Origin: Bacteroides sp. CAG:545
Lineage (GTDB): Bacteria > Bacteroidota > Bacteroidia > Bacteroidales > UBA932
DNA length: 13,547 nt
Assembly: GCA_000432515.1 (NCBI GenBank)
Contig: HF996044.1
Coordinates: forward strand, 47,946-61,492
Reading direction: 5' to 3'
The translations under genes and the position numbers were made by a program. This document shows positions 6,336 to 13,011 of the stretch, in pieces (position 1 is the first letter of the stretch; every line of letters begins with the position of its first letter). Under the pieces are notes generated by a model. It was given only the letters and a program-made list of their open reading frames with translations. It was not told the DNA's origin and did not search any database.

Positions 6336-7370
6336 ATGGCTAAAGAAGCAGTAAAAGATGCAGGCGCTCAGGTTGATTCCGGGAAACTGAAAGCGTTGCA
6401 GGCGACAATCGACAAGATTGAGAAAGACTATGGGAAAGGCACCATCATGAAGTTGGGAGAGCAGCCACAATGGGATGAACATCAGGTAATACCGAGCGGT
6501 TCCATCGCTCTTGACCATGCCTTGGGAATCGGAGGTTATCCGAAAGGCAGGATCATTGAAATCTACGGTCCAGAATCCAGCGGAAAAACCACATTGGCCA
6601 TCCACGCGATAGCTCAGGCACAGAAGGCAGGCGGTATCGCCGCGATGATCGATGCTGAGCACGCATTCGACCGTTCATACGCAAAGGCTCTGGGAGTGGA
6701 CCTCGAGACACTTCTCATTTCACAGCCGGACAATGGCGAGCAGGCTCTCGAAATCGCCGACAACCTCATCAGGTCAGGCGCCATCGACATAATCGTTATC
6801 GACTCAGTAGCAGCTCTTACGCCTAAGGCGGAAATCGAGGGCGAGATGGGTGACAACAAGGTCGGCCTCCAGGCAAGACTTATGAGCCAGGCGCTCAGAA
6901 AGCTGACTGCAAACATCAGCAAGACAAACACTTGCTGCATTTTCATCAACCAGCTCCGCGAGAAGATCGGCGTCATGTTCGGTAACCCTGAGACCACCAC
7001 CGGCGGTAATGCTCTGAAGTTCTACGCATCTGTCAGAATCGACGTGCGCCGTACCACCCAGATCAAGGACGGCGAGGAGGCTCTCGGAAACCGCACCAAA
7101 GTAAAGGTCGTGAAGAACAAGATGGCTCCACCTTTCAAGAAAGCGGAGTTCGACATCGTCTATGGTGAGGGCATCTCACATACCGGCGAAATCGTGGACC
7201 TCGGTGTCGAATACGGCATTATAGGAAAGAGCGGTTCATGGTTCAGCTACGGCGACCAGAAACTTGCTCAGGGACGTGAAGCCACCAAGCAGCTTATCGC
7301 TGACAATGCCGAGCTCAGTGAAGAAATCGAGGGCAAGATCCGCGAAGCTCTGAAACACGTTTCAGACTAG
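6336..7370 (+). CDS. recA: Recombinase RecA
   Basis: RecA forms ATP-dependent filaments on single-stranded DNA, drives homologous strand exchange and triggers self-cleavage of LexA/UmuD-type proteins. The 344-residue protein has Walker A GPESSGKT (78-85), the catalytic Glu in the following MIDAEHA region, Walker B DIIVIDSVAAL (151-161), the DNA-binding loops around EGEMGDNKVGLQARLMSQ and NQLREKIGVMFGNPETTTGG, and the KVVKNKMAPPFK motif (257-268). The C-terminal tail is short but acidic, as is usual. The ATG at 6336 follows an A/T-rich leader without a clear Shine-Dalgarno, typical for the phylum. recX and umuD, both RecA partners, lie within 4.7 kb. Its stop shares a CTAG with the convergent HHH gene. 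Confidence 0.99.
   Translation: MAKEAVKDAGAQVDSGKLKALQATIDKIEKDYGKGTIMKLGEQPQWDEHQVIPSGSIALDHALGIGGYPKGRIIEIYGPESSGKTTLAIHAIAQAQKAGGIAAMIDAEHAFDRSYAKALGVDLETLLISQPDNGEQALEIADNLIRSGAIDIIVIDSVAALTPKAEIEGEMGDNKVGLQARLMSQALRKLTANISKTNTCCIFINQLREKIGVMFGNPETTTGGNALKFYASVRIDVRRTTQIKDGEEALGNRTKVKVVKNKMAPPFKKAEFDIVYGEGISHTGEIVDLGVEYGIIGKSGSWFSYGDQKLAQGREATKQLIADNAELSEEIEGKIREALKHVSD
7349..7366. terminator. Possible bidirectional hairpin at the recA 3' end
   Basis: TCTGAAA (7349-7355), loop CACG, TTTCAGA (7360-7366) form a perfect 7-bp stem inside the last recA codons, just before the shared CTAG. The same hairpin would form at the end of the leftward HHH transcript. The stem is A/T-rich and no strong T-run follows on either strand, so a termination role is uncertain. 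Confidence 0.25.
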
Positions 7371-8359
7371 TTTCCAGCAACGTTTTTGAATACTTGCTCA
7401 ATACGGCAGCGCGACAGTCTGGCTGCAGCTGCGTTATCCAATATCCCCGCATTCCGAAGACCTTCCACGGTCCAGAGTTCGCGGGGATTATTGTCCCTGT
7501 ACAGCACTATCGCATTGGCAGTATTCCAGTTACGGATATAAGGGTGCAGTTTCAATGAATCCGCCGGCATGGTCCACAGGCGGAAAGGCCTGGACTCCCC
7601 TACTGTTATGAGGTCGCTGAATCTACCGTATTTTTCATTGTCCAGATGATAGATTTCCATCAGCTGTTCCTTGCAGGAATAGCCGCCTAACCGAGACCTG
7701 TACTCCACCATCTTCGCCGCGAAATATCCGCCGATTCCCGGGAGCGCGTCGAATTCCGCCGAATCCGCCCTGTTTATGTCCAGAAGAGGTATGTCAATGT
7801 ATTTTTCCAGTCTGCGATATACGGAATCTGCCACCACATAGGATTTGGCAAAATCTTCTTTCCGTCTGAACCTGCCGCCTTTTTTCCTGTAATTGTCGAT
7901 GGATTCCGCCTGCTTGAGAGAGAAGCCGAGACGCCTCAAATCATTGACAGACACGACATTGGGATTGAACCTGAAATTTTCATAAGTGCGTGGGGCGATG
8001 GCGGCGGCAACTGCAGCGGCTGCTTCCGGCCGGACACCTTGCTTCCGTGCTATGACGGTCTTTTTGCCAGGGACCTGCTGCCGGGCGTTTCCTGCCGATA
8101 CGGATTTCTCTGGCAGCCGCCGCACGTCGGATTTTCCTGACACCGGAACGTCACTGACGACGGCCTGACCTGAAGCAGCAAAAGCCTCATCCACAGCCAT
8201 ATAGACAGTATCGGGCACAGTTTCGTCCGACAGAATCTTGAGCACAGCAGCCCTATGTACGAAAAGCGCTGTCTGATAGCCGACAACAAGAAATGCCAGC
8301 GCGATGGCGCCGGTCACGAAAGAGGGAGAGAGTTTACGTCCCTTTTTATTGTCATTCAT
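7367..8359 (-). CDS. Membrane-anchored helix-hairpin-helix (ComEA-like) protein
   Basis: A 330-residue protein with a basic cytoplasmic tail (NDNKKGRK), one membrane segment (about 12-36), a low-complexity Ala-rich linker to about 123, and a C-terminal DNA-binding region. This contains consecutive helix-hairpin-helix units at about 131-190 (VSVNDLRRLGFSLKQAESI), 193-255 (DINRADSAEFDALPGIGGYFA, the classic ComEA motif) and a weaker one at 268-325. By family knowledge ComEA-type proteins bind double-stranded DNA in the periplasm during uptake. The topology here fits that, but uptake is an inference because no other competence gene is in view. The gene is third in the leftward set (acidic protein, rsmI, HHH) and starts 29 bases after rsmI. 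It converges with recA with a 4-base overlap. Confidence 0.85.
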   Translation of the reverse strand: MNDNKKGRKLSPSFVTGAIALAFLVVGYQTALFVHRAAVLKILSDETVPDTVYMAVDEAFAASGQAVVSDVPVSGKSDVRRLPEKSVSAGNARQQVPGKKTVIARKQGVRPEAAAAVAAAIAPRTYENFRFNPNVVSVNDLRRLGFSLKQAESIDNYRKKGGRFRRKEDFAKSYVVADSVYRRLEKYIDIPLLDINRADSAEFDALPGIGGYFAAKMVEYRSRLGGYSCKEQLMEIYHLDNEKYGRFSDLITVGESRPFRLWTMPADSLKLHPYIRNWNTANAIVLYRDNNPRELWTVEGLRNAGILDNAAAARLSRCRIEQVFKNVAGN

Positions 8360-8388
8360 CTATTTTAGAACCACCTGCCACGATGTTT

Positions 8389-9102
8389 CTAATCCTCAGC
8401 GTCGTCCTCTCTACGCTTGGTTTTCTGGCACCCGGCCACCACTATCACGATTTCACCTTTCGGTTCGTGTTCGCGGAACCAGGCTGCAACTTCCTCAAGA
8501 GTACCCCTGCGATGTTCCTCATGCAGTTTGGAAATCTCTCTGGCCACGGAACATTCCCTGTCAGGGCCGAAATAACCGGCAAACTGCTCCAATGTCTTCA
8601 CAAGCCGGTAAGGAGACTCGTAGAACACCATTGTCCTCGGCTCTGTGGCCAATGTCGTCAGCAATGTCTGACGGCCTTTCTTTACAGGCAGGAAGCCCTC
8701 GAAGCAGAACCTGTCGCAAGGCAGGCCGGATGACACGACTGCCGGGATGCAGGCTGTCGCCCCAGGAAGAGTCTGTATTTCAATGCCTTCCGCAGCACAA
8801 GTACGCACGAGCAGAAAGCCCGGGTCTGATATTCCCGGTGTTCCCGCGTCGCTTATCAGCGCGACATTGAGCCCGGCCAATATCCTGTCCTTTATGACGG
8901 AAGCAGTCTGGTGTTCATTGAATTTGTGATGGGACTGCAGTTTTCCGTGAATGTCATAGTGTTTCAGAAGCACAGAACTTGTCCTCGTGTCCTCCGCGAG
9001 AATAAGGTCGGCTTCCTTCAGGACTTTCACTGCCCTGTAAGTCATATCTTCAAGATTCCCGACGGGTGTCGGGACTATATACAGTTTGCCTTGGGTTTCC
9101 AT
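8389..9102 (-). CDS. rsmI: 16S rRNA C1402 ribose 2'-O-methyltransferase RsmI
   Basis: RsmI methylates the 2'-O of C1402 in the ribosomal P-site region of 16S rRNA using SAM. The 237-residue sequence has the family's opening LYIVPTPVGNLEDMTYRAV (7-25), LAEDTRTS (35-42), the SAM-site loop ALISDAGTPGISDPG (81-95), LPGATA (112-117) and FEGFLPVKKGR (134-144), then FYESPYRL and VAREISKLHEE. It is shorter than the E. coli enzyme (about 286 residues) because it lacks the C-terminal extension, ending in a charged tail (KTKRREDDAED). That is usual in this phylum. The ATG at 9102 is three bases after the stop of the acidic coiled-coil gene, so the two are surely co-transcribed. Confidence 0.96.
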   Translation of the reverse strand: METQGKLYIVPTPVGNLEDMTYRAVKVLKEADLILAEDTRTSSVLLKHYDIHGKLQSHHKFNEHQTASVIKDRILAGLNVALISDAGTPGISDPGFLLVRTCAAEGIEIQTLPGATACIPAVVSSGLPCDRFCFEGFLPVKKGRQTLLTTLATEPRTMVFYESPYRLVKTLEQFAGYFGPDRECSVAREISKLHEEHRRGTLEEVAAWFREHEPKGEIVIVVAGCQKTKRREDDAED

Positions 9103-9105
9103 CGG

Positions 9106-9990
9106 TTACCTGATTTTTCTTCTTACGGACATCATGAACCTGTAAACAAGTTCCGAATCCATATCCCACTCCGGGAAGTTTTCCTTAAGATACTGCACAG
9201 CCTTTTCGAGCGTGGTCAGGGCATTGATCTTATTGATGACATCCTGGAACAGCATCGAATCGTCGCGGAACAGCGTGCTGATAAACATCACCCTGTCATT
9301 GAGCGAAATGGCGCTGCGGACGTCCTTCACTTCCGGGCCCGGCATATCTTTTCTCCAGGCTTCGTTTCCGTATTTCTGGTCCGCTATCACCTTATGTCCA
9401 GAATACTGCCTGTGCTCTGACGGCGCTTTAGTCTTTCTTGCCTTAGGCTCCTCTTCTTCTGCCATTTCGCCGAATAATGAGAATCCGTCCTCCTCCGGAA
9501 GATCTTCCGGTTCAGGTTCAGGCTCAGTTCCTGCTACCTGTTCAGGCTCTGCTTCAGTCTCAGGTCCAGCTTGTGTTCCCTGTCCGGAAACAGCTTCCGG
9601 CAGGTCTTCAGGCTCCTGTTCCACCTCCGGCTCAGATTCCGGAAGGTCTTCAGTCTCCGGTTCCGCCTCAGGCTCAGCTTCGGACTCCGCCTCAGGAATG
9701 TCGTCCGGAACGCTTTCCCCGACATTCTCTCCGGCATTGTCAGCAAACACGTCCGCAGGCATGTCGTCAGCACCCGCCTCAGGCACATTCTCAGCCGGAA
9801 TGTCTTCCGGAACTGCATCCGCTATATCATACAGATAGTCAGCTGTCCCCAAGTCCAGCGGCTCAGCAGGTTCCAAATCCAGTTCATTGCGGAGCTGCTC
9901 CACTTTTTTTTCGATCTCACCGACTCTGGCCTTCAGGGCGGAAAGCTCCGCGTCAAGTTCTGCCAATATTTCTTTCGGGCTCTTGTCCAT
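9106..9990 (-). CDS. Unrecognised acidic protein: coiled coil, Glu/Pro-rich repeat linker, small C-terminal domain
   Basis: A 294-residue protein of unknown function without signal peptide or membrane segment. Residues of about 5-38 (ILAELDAELSALKARVGEIE onward) predict a coiled coil. Residues of about 58-180 are an extremely acidic, low-complexity linker of EPE, EAE and three EDLPE units (114-118, 128-132, 162-166). Residues of about 221-294 form a compact helical domain with VRSAISLNDRVMF, LFRDDSMLFQDVINKI and AVQYLKENFPEWD. I recall similar C-terminal domains in conserved hypotheticals of Bacteroidales beside rsmI/tdk, without known function. It is the first gene of a leftward set with rsmI and the HHH protein, divergent from tdk. 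Its linker is encoded by repetitive DNA, so length variation between strains is likely. Confidence 0.85.
   Translation of the reverse strand: MDKSPKEILAELDAELSALKARVGEIEKKVEQLRNELDLEPAEPLDLGTADYLYDIADAVPEDIPAENVPEAGADDMPADVFADNAGENVGESVPDDIPEAESEAEPEAEPETEDLPESEPEVEQEPEDLPEAVSGQGTQAGPETEAEPEQVAGTEPEPEPEDLPEEDGFSLFGEMAEEEEPKARKTKAPSEHRQYSGHKVIADQKYGNEAWRKDMPGPEVKDVRSAISLNDRVMFISTLFRDDSMLFQDVINKINALTTLEKAVQYLKENFPEWDMDSELVYRFMMSVRRKIR
9480..9720. repeat. Degenerate short-repeat DNA encoding the Glu/Pro-rich linker
   Basis: This stretch repeats variations of ggctcag, tccgg and ggtcttc. On the coding (minus) strand these give EPE/EAE/EDLPE units. It includes a perfect 16-bp palindrome at 9495-9510 (CCGGAAGATCTTCCGG, encoding the PEDLPE unit). 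The repeats are imperfect and not in strict register, so they look like slippage-derived coding repeats that have diverged and not like a mobile or CRISPR repeat. Confidence 0.55.
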
Positions 9991-9997
9991 AAGGTTT

Positions 9998-10005
9998 CAA
10001 GATTA
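9998..10005 (-). promoter_or_regulatory. Possible -7 box for the acidic protein-rsmI-HHH set
   Basis: The minus strand reads TAATCTTG, one mismatch from TAnnTTTG, ending seven bases before the ATG at 9990. No convincing -33 is seen. If real, the transcript starts at or next to the start codon. Confidence 0.3.
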
Positions 10006-10076
10006 TTGGAAGTCGTTTTATCATTTGAAAACAACTTCTTTCATTTGAGTATTGCACAAATGTACATTTAAATTAC

Positions 10077-10084
10077 TAAATTCG
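10077..10084 (+). promoter_or_regulatory. Probable -7 box for tdk
   Basis: TAAATTCG, one mismatch from TAnnTTTG, lies 16 bases before the tdk ATG. TTG at 10052-10054, 22 bases upstream, could be the -33 element. The rest of the 110-base divergent gap (9991-10100) is A/T-rich and shows nothing else I recognise. Confidence 0.4.
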
Positions 10085-10100
10085 CAATCCATTTCAACCA

Positions 10101-10691
10101 ATGATTATGTATCCAGAAACACCAAACAAGCCCGGCTGCATCGAAGTCATCTGCGGCTCAATGTTCTCCGGCAAGACAGAAGAACTCATAAGACGACTGA
10201 AAAGAGCTCAGTTCGCAAACCAGAAAATAGAAATCTTCAAACCGGCGATCGACAAGCGCTATTCTGATGTTGACGTGGTTTCCCACGACCTGCACAGCAT
10301 TCCGTGCACCCCGATCAAGGAGGCCTCAAAGATGCTGGACGCCGCTGAAGACACCCAGGTAATCGGTGTGGATGAAGCGCAGTTCTTCGACGAAAGCCTC
10401 ATACAGGTCGCTCAGGAGCTGGCCGACAAGGGAAAACGAGTTATAATAGCAGGTCTTGACACAGACTACATGGGCAAGCCTTTCGGCCCTATTCCGGAAC
10501 TTATGGCCATAGCTGAAGACGTGCAGAAAGTCCATGCCATCTGCGTAAAATGCGGAAACCTGGCAAACCACTCACACAGGCTCACCAAGAGCCACAAACT
10601 CGTGGTGCTCGGAGAGAAAGACGTCTATGAGCCTCTCTGCCGTCAGTGTTTCAATGAAGCATTGGCACAAGAAAAAAACAACGCCGAATAA
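10101..10691 (+). CDS. tdk: Thymidine kinase, type II (TK1-like)
   Basis: This enzyme phosphorylates thymidine to dTMP in the pyrimidine salvage pathway in the cytosol. The 196-residue protein has P-loop GSMFSGKTEEL (19-29), DEAQFF (91-96, with Glu92 the expected catalytic base), and a structural zinc site made by Cys148 and Cys151 (CVKC) with Cys180 and Cys183 (CRQC). The thymidine-binding lasso lies between these pairs. Length is normal for the type II family. A second in-frame ATG at 10107 (third codon) is a possible start. The gene is a single rightward unit, ending 8 bases before the stop of the convergent C11 peptidase. Confidence 0.97.
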   Translation: MIMYPETPNKPGCIEVICGSMFSGKTEELIRRLKRAQFANQKIEIFKPAIDKRYSDVDVVSHDLHSIPCTPIKEASKMLDAAEDTQVIGVDEAQFFDESLIQVAQELADKGKRVIIAGLDTDYMGKPFGPIPELMAIAEDVQKVHAICVKCGNLANHSHRLTKSHKLVVLGEKDVYEPLCRQCFNEALAQEKNNAE

Positions 10692-10699
10692 CAGCTTTT

Positions 10700-12025
10700 C
10701 TATCTGACCAGGCCGGTATCCACGTTCCAGGACAATGTCTTGTAGAATTCGTTCTGAGTGGCATTGCCGTCTGACGGAAGATACATGCTCAAGCCGCAGA
10801 AAGTTTTGATAGTGAAATCCAGAAGGAAGTTGACGGATGCATTTTTATAGAGAATGCATCCGTTCATTGCATTTCTGAAGTCCTCCAGGTCGCTTTCCGG
10901 AATACGGGCCTTCACAAGAATGTCCTCGAGGTCATAGAACCAATGTTTGCTGAAACGGAAATATCCCTGCACGTCATCCGGCCACACGGACATGATTTCA
11001 GACTGATGCTCTGAAAACAGTTTTCTGCAGGCTTCAGCGAGAGGTGACAATCTGGTGCAGTCAACCATTGAAATGGTCAGAGAGCGGCGCCATTCCACCG
11101 ACTGGGAAGAATAGAGCTCCCATGAATCAGAACAGATTCCCAGCAAGTCAGGCTCACTGCTGAGCAACAGCCTCTTGGCCACCGTGTGGTAATCGCAGAG
11201 TCCGTCCGCAAGCACCTCAGCCTGAGAGAATACCAGCTTGTCGCATTTGTTTCTCAGCGCATAGGCCACTTCCACTCCGCCCATCAGGCAAGCATCGATA
11301 ATCATATAGTCCAACTTCATCGGTATCGCAGCAGCGAAGTCCTCGATGTTCATTTCATATGCTTCGCTGGAATTGATGTTGTCAGCACCTATGCTCTTGA
11401 CCTTGATCTGGTCATCGCCGTGAAACTCCCTATAGGGCACTGGAACCAAGTCATAGTTCAGACCTTCTGAAGGTGACAATGCCGTAGCGATATTGGTGAT
11501 CGTACCTGAAGAATAATAGCCGGAAGGCAGCCAGCCGGTGCCATGCGAAGAGAAAATCATCCCGTAATCAGCATTGGGATAAAGTTCCTTGACAGACGTA
11601 AGCACTTCATTGACAGCCTTTACGGAAGCCGCAACCATTTCCTTCGGCCAAGTCTTCAGCGTATCGCGTAAAACATTGCCATAAGCGTCTCTCGAAAGTC
11701 GGATCAGATAGGAAGGCGCGGGGTCTGTATATCGTCTGGATTCGGTAAGCCTGCGCGAATAGACCAGAACAGATGCGGCAGCGGAATTGCGGAGCGGCAG
11801 GTAACCTGAAGCCATGTCGTCCACATCCGCCTCCAGTTGGCTGCACAGGCTGTTGAACCCGGCCGAATAAAGCAGCAGCACCTTGCATTTGGCAGGAACC
11901 TCTGTTCTTCTGGTGCCGGCATCTTTTATTACCGGCTCGTCATATTTGGTACAGGAGGCGACAGCCAGGACAATGAAAAGCACTGTCCCGAGCAGTTTTC
12001 CCGCTATGTTTTTCGCGTGAATCAT
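10700..12025 (-). CDS. Clostripain-family (C11) cysteine peptidase, lipoprotein
   Basis: A 441-residue secreted protein. Residues 1-24 form a lipoprotein signal peptide ending in the lipobox AVASC, with Cys25 as the lipidated residue. The next residues (TKYDE) suggest anchoring in the outer or inner membrane. The caspase-like C11 core begins at KVLLLYSAG (48-56). The catalytic His161 lies in FSSHGTGW and the catalytic Cys246 in MIIDACLMGGVE. By family knowledge, C11 enzymes cleave after Arg or Lys, and secreted Bacteroidales members include toxin-activating proteases. The substrate here is unknown. It is a single leftward unit with its own promoter at 12033-12040, 69 bases downstream of xerD. 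The start ATG at 12025 gives an intact signal peptide. Confidence 0.92.
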   Translation of the reverse strand: MIHAKNIAGKLLGTVLFIVLAVASCTKYDEPVIKDAGTRRTEVPAKCKVLLLYSAGFNSLCSQLEADVDDMASGYLPLRNSAAASVLVYSRRLTESRRYTDPAPSYLIRLSRDAYGNVLRDTLKTWPKEMVAASVKAVNEVLTSVKELYPNADYGMIFSSHGTGWLPSGYYSSGTITNIATALSPSEGLNYDLVPVPYREFHGDDQIKVKSIGADNINSSEAYEMNIEDFAAAIPMKLDYMIIDACLMGGVEVAYALRNKCDKLVFSQAEVLADGLCDYHTVAKRLLLSSEPDLLGICSDSWELYSSQSVEWRRSLTISMVDCTRLSPLAEACRKLFSEHQSEIMSVWPDDVQGYFRFSKHWFYDLEDILVKARIPESDLEDFRNAMNGCILYKNASVNFLLDFTIKTFCGLSMYLPSDGNATQNEFYKTLSWNVDTGLVR

Positions 12026-12032
12026 AACCCTA

Positions 12033-12040
12033 CAAATATA
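12033..12040 (-). promoter_or_regulatory. -7 box for the C11 peptidase gene
   Basis: The minus strand reads TATATTTG, a perfect TAnnTTTG, ending eight bases before the ATG at 12025. Transcription should therefore start just before or at the start codon. No TTG is seen at the expected -33 position. The upstream part of this 69-base gap (12041-12094) is A/T-rich. Confidence 0.5.
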
Positions 12041-12094
12041 AGTATTTTACATGAAAATAAAAATTTGCCTCAGATTAAGAGCAGATTTTCGAGG

Positions 12095-13009
12095 TTACTT
12101 CATAGGATGATGTTCGATGATGTTCTTCTGCCAGGTTTCACTGTCAATGTGGGTGTATATCTCAGTAGTCAATACGCTTTCATGTCCCAACATTTCCTGG
12201 ACTGCCCTCAGGTCGGCACCGCCTTCTATCAGGTGGGTCGCAAACGAATGGCGGAACGTATGCGGAGAGATCTCCTTATGGATACCGGCTGCCATAGCCT
12301 GTTTCTTCACCATATTGAAAACCGAAATTCTGCTGATTGCCGCACCTGACTTGTTCAGGAACAGGGTATCGGCAAACTTCGGAGAAGACGGTTCGGGACG
12401 CACCAGCAGGTAGTTGTTCACGGCCATCACGGCAGGCTCGTCCATAGGGACCACCCTTTCCTTGTTTCCCTTTCCCACTACCCTTACGAAGCCTTCCTCC
12501 AGAAACACATCAGAAATCTTGAGCGCGGACGCTTCAGACACACGGAGTCCGGAGCCGTACAGCATTTCCAGTATCACCCTGTCCCTCAACCCGTTCCATT
12601 TGGTAAGGTCCACCGAATCCATGATTGCCTCGACCTCTTCGACAGACAGGACAGAAGGAAGATACCGTCCTATTTTCGGTGAACTGATGCCGTCACACGG
12701 ATTTTCCTCGATCTCGCCTTCCATCACCAGCCAGCCGAAAAATGACCTCAACGAGCTCAACATCCTCGCCTGGGTGCGCTTGGAGACAGGTTCGTCACTG
12801 TTGGCGCGGCTTTCCACATAGCCAGTCAGTTCCTCTTTCGTTATGCTGAGCGGACTCAAGTCCTGCACTTCCCTGACCTTGCATATTGACAAGAACATTT
12901 CGCGGACGTCCGAGCAATACGCCTCATAAGAATTCGAGGACATATTCCGCTCGACACGGAGATATGTCCTGAATCCTTTGAGATATTCTTCTGATGTGCT
13001 GTAGCGCAT
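12095..13009 (-). CDS. xerD: Site-specific tyrosine recombinase XerD
   Basis: XerD acts with a XerC-type partner at the dif site to resolve chromosome dimers at division. The 304-residue protein has an N-terminal SAM-like DNA-binding domain (about 1-100, SSLRSFFGWLVMEGEIEENP at its end) and a C-terminal catalytic domain. The whole active set is present: Arg156 in GSGLRVSE, Lys180 in VGKGNKER, His250 and Arg253 in SPHTFRHSFATHLIEGGADL, His276 in MLGHESVLTTEIYTH and nucleophile Tyr285. Length (about 300) and the LGHESVLTTEIYTH motif fit chromosomal XerD better than an integron or transposon integrase, and no flanking repeats are seen. The gene starts two bases after the DPP III stop, so the two share a transcript. 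Confidence 0.93.
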   Translation of the reverse strand: MRYSTSEEYLKGFRTYLRVERNMSSNSYEAYCSDVREMFLSICKVREVQDLSPLSITKEELTGYVESRANSDEPVSKRTQARMLSSLRSFFGWLVMEGEIEENPCDGISSPKIGRYLPSVLSVEEVEAIMDSVDLTKWNGLRDRVILEMLYGSGLRVSEASALKISDVFLEEGFVRVVGKGNKERVVPMDEPAVMAVNNYLLVRPEPSSPKFADTLFLNKSGAAISRISVFNMVKKQAMAAGIHKEISPHTFRHSFATHLIEGGADLRAVQEMLGHESVLTTEIYTHIDSETWQKNIIEHHPMK

Positions 13010-13011
13010 GG

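Noticed and set aside
9480..9720. CRISPR or tandem-repeat array
   Set aside because: The repeats are short, imperfect and irregularly spaced, and they stay in frame within a coding region.
9212..9838. 208-codon Ser/Gly-rich frame on the plus strand
   Set aside because: It is the complement of the Glu/Pro repeat linker. Its apparent SGS repeats arise only from the acidic codons on the other strand.
12055..12094. Terminator after xerD (CCTC/GAGG around 12069-12094 followed by T-rich sequence on the minus strand)
   Set aside because: Only four to five pairs enclose a loop of about 19 bases, too weak to call.
12095..13009. Integrase of a mobile element
   Set aside because: The length, motifs and operon position after DPP III fit chromosomal XerD. 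No att-like repeats, cargo genes or compositional change are seen nearby.
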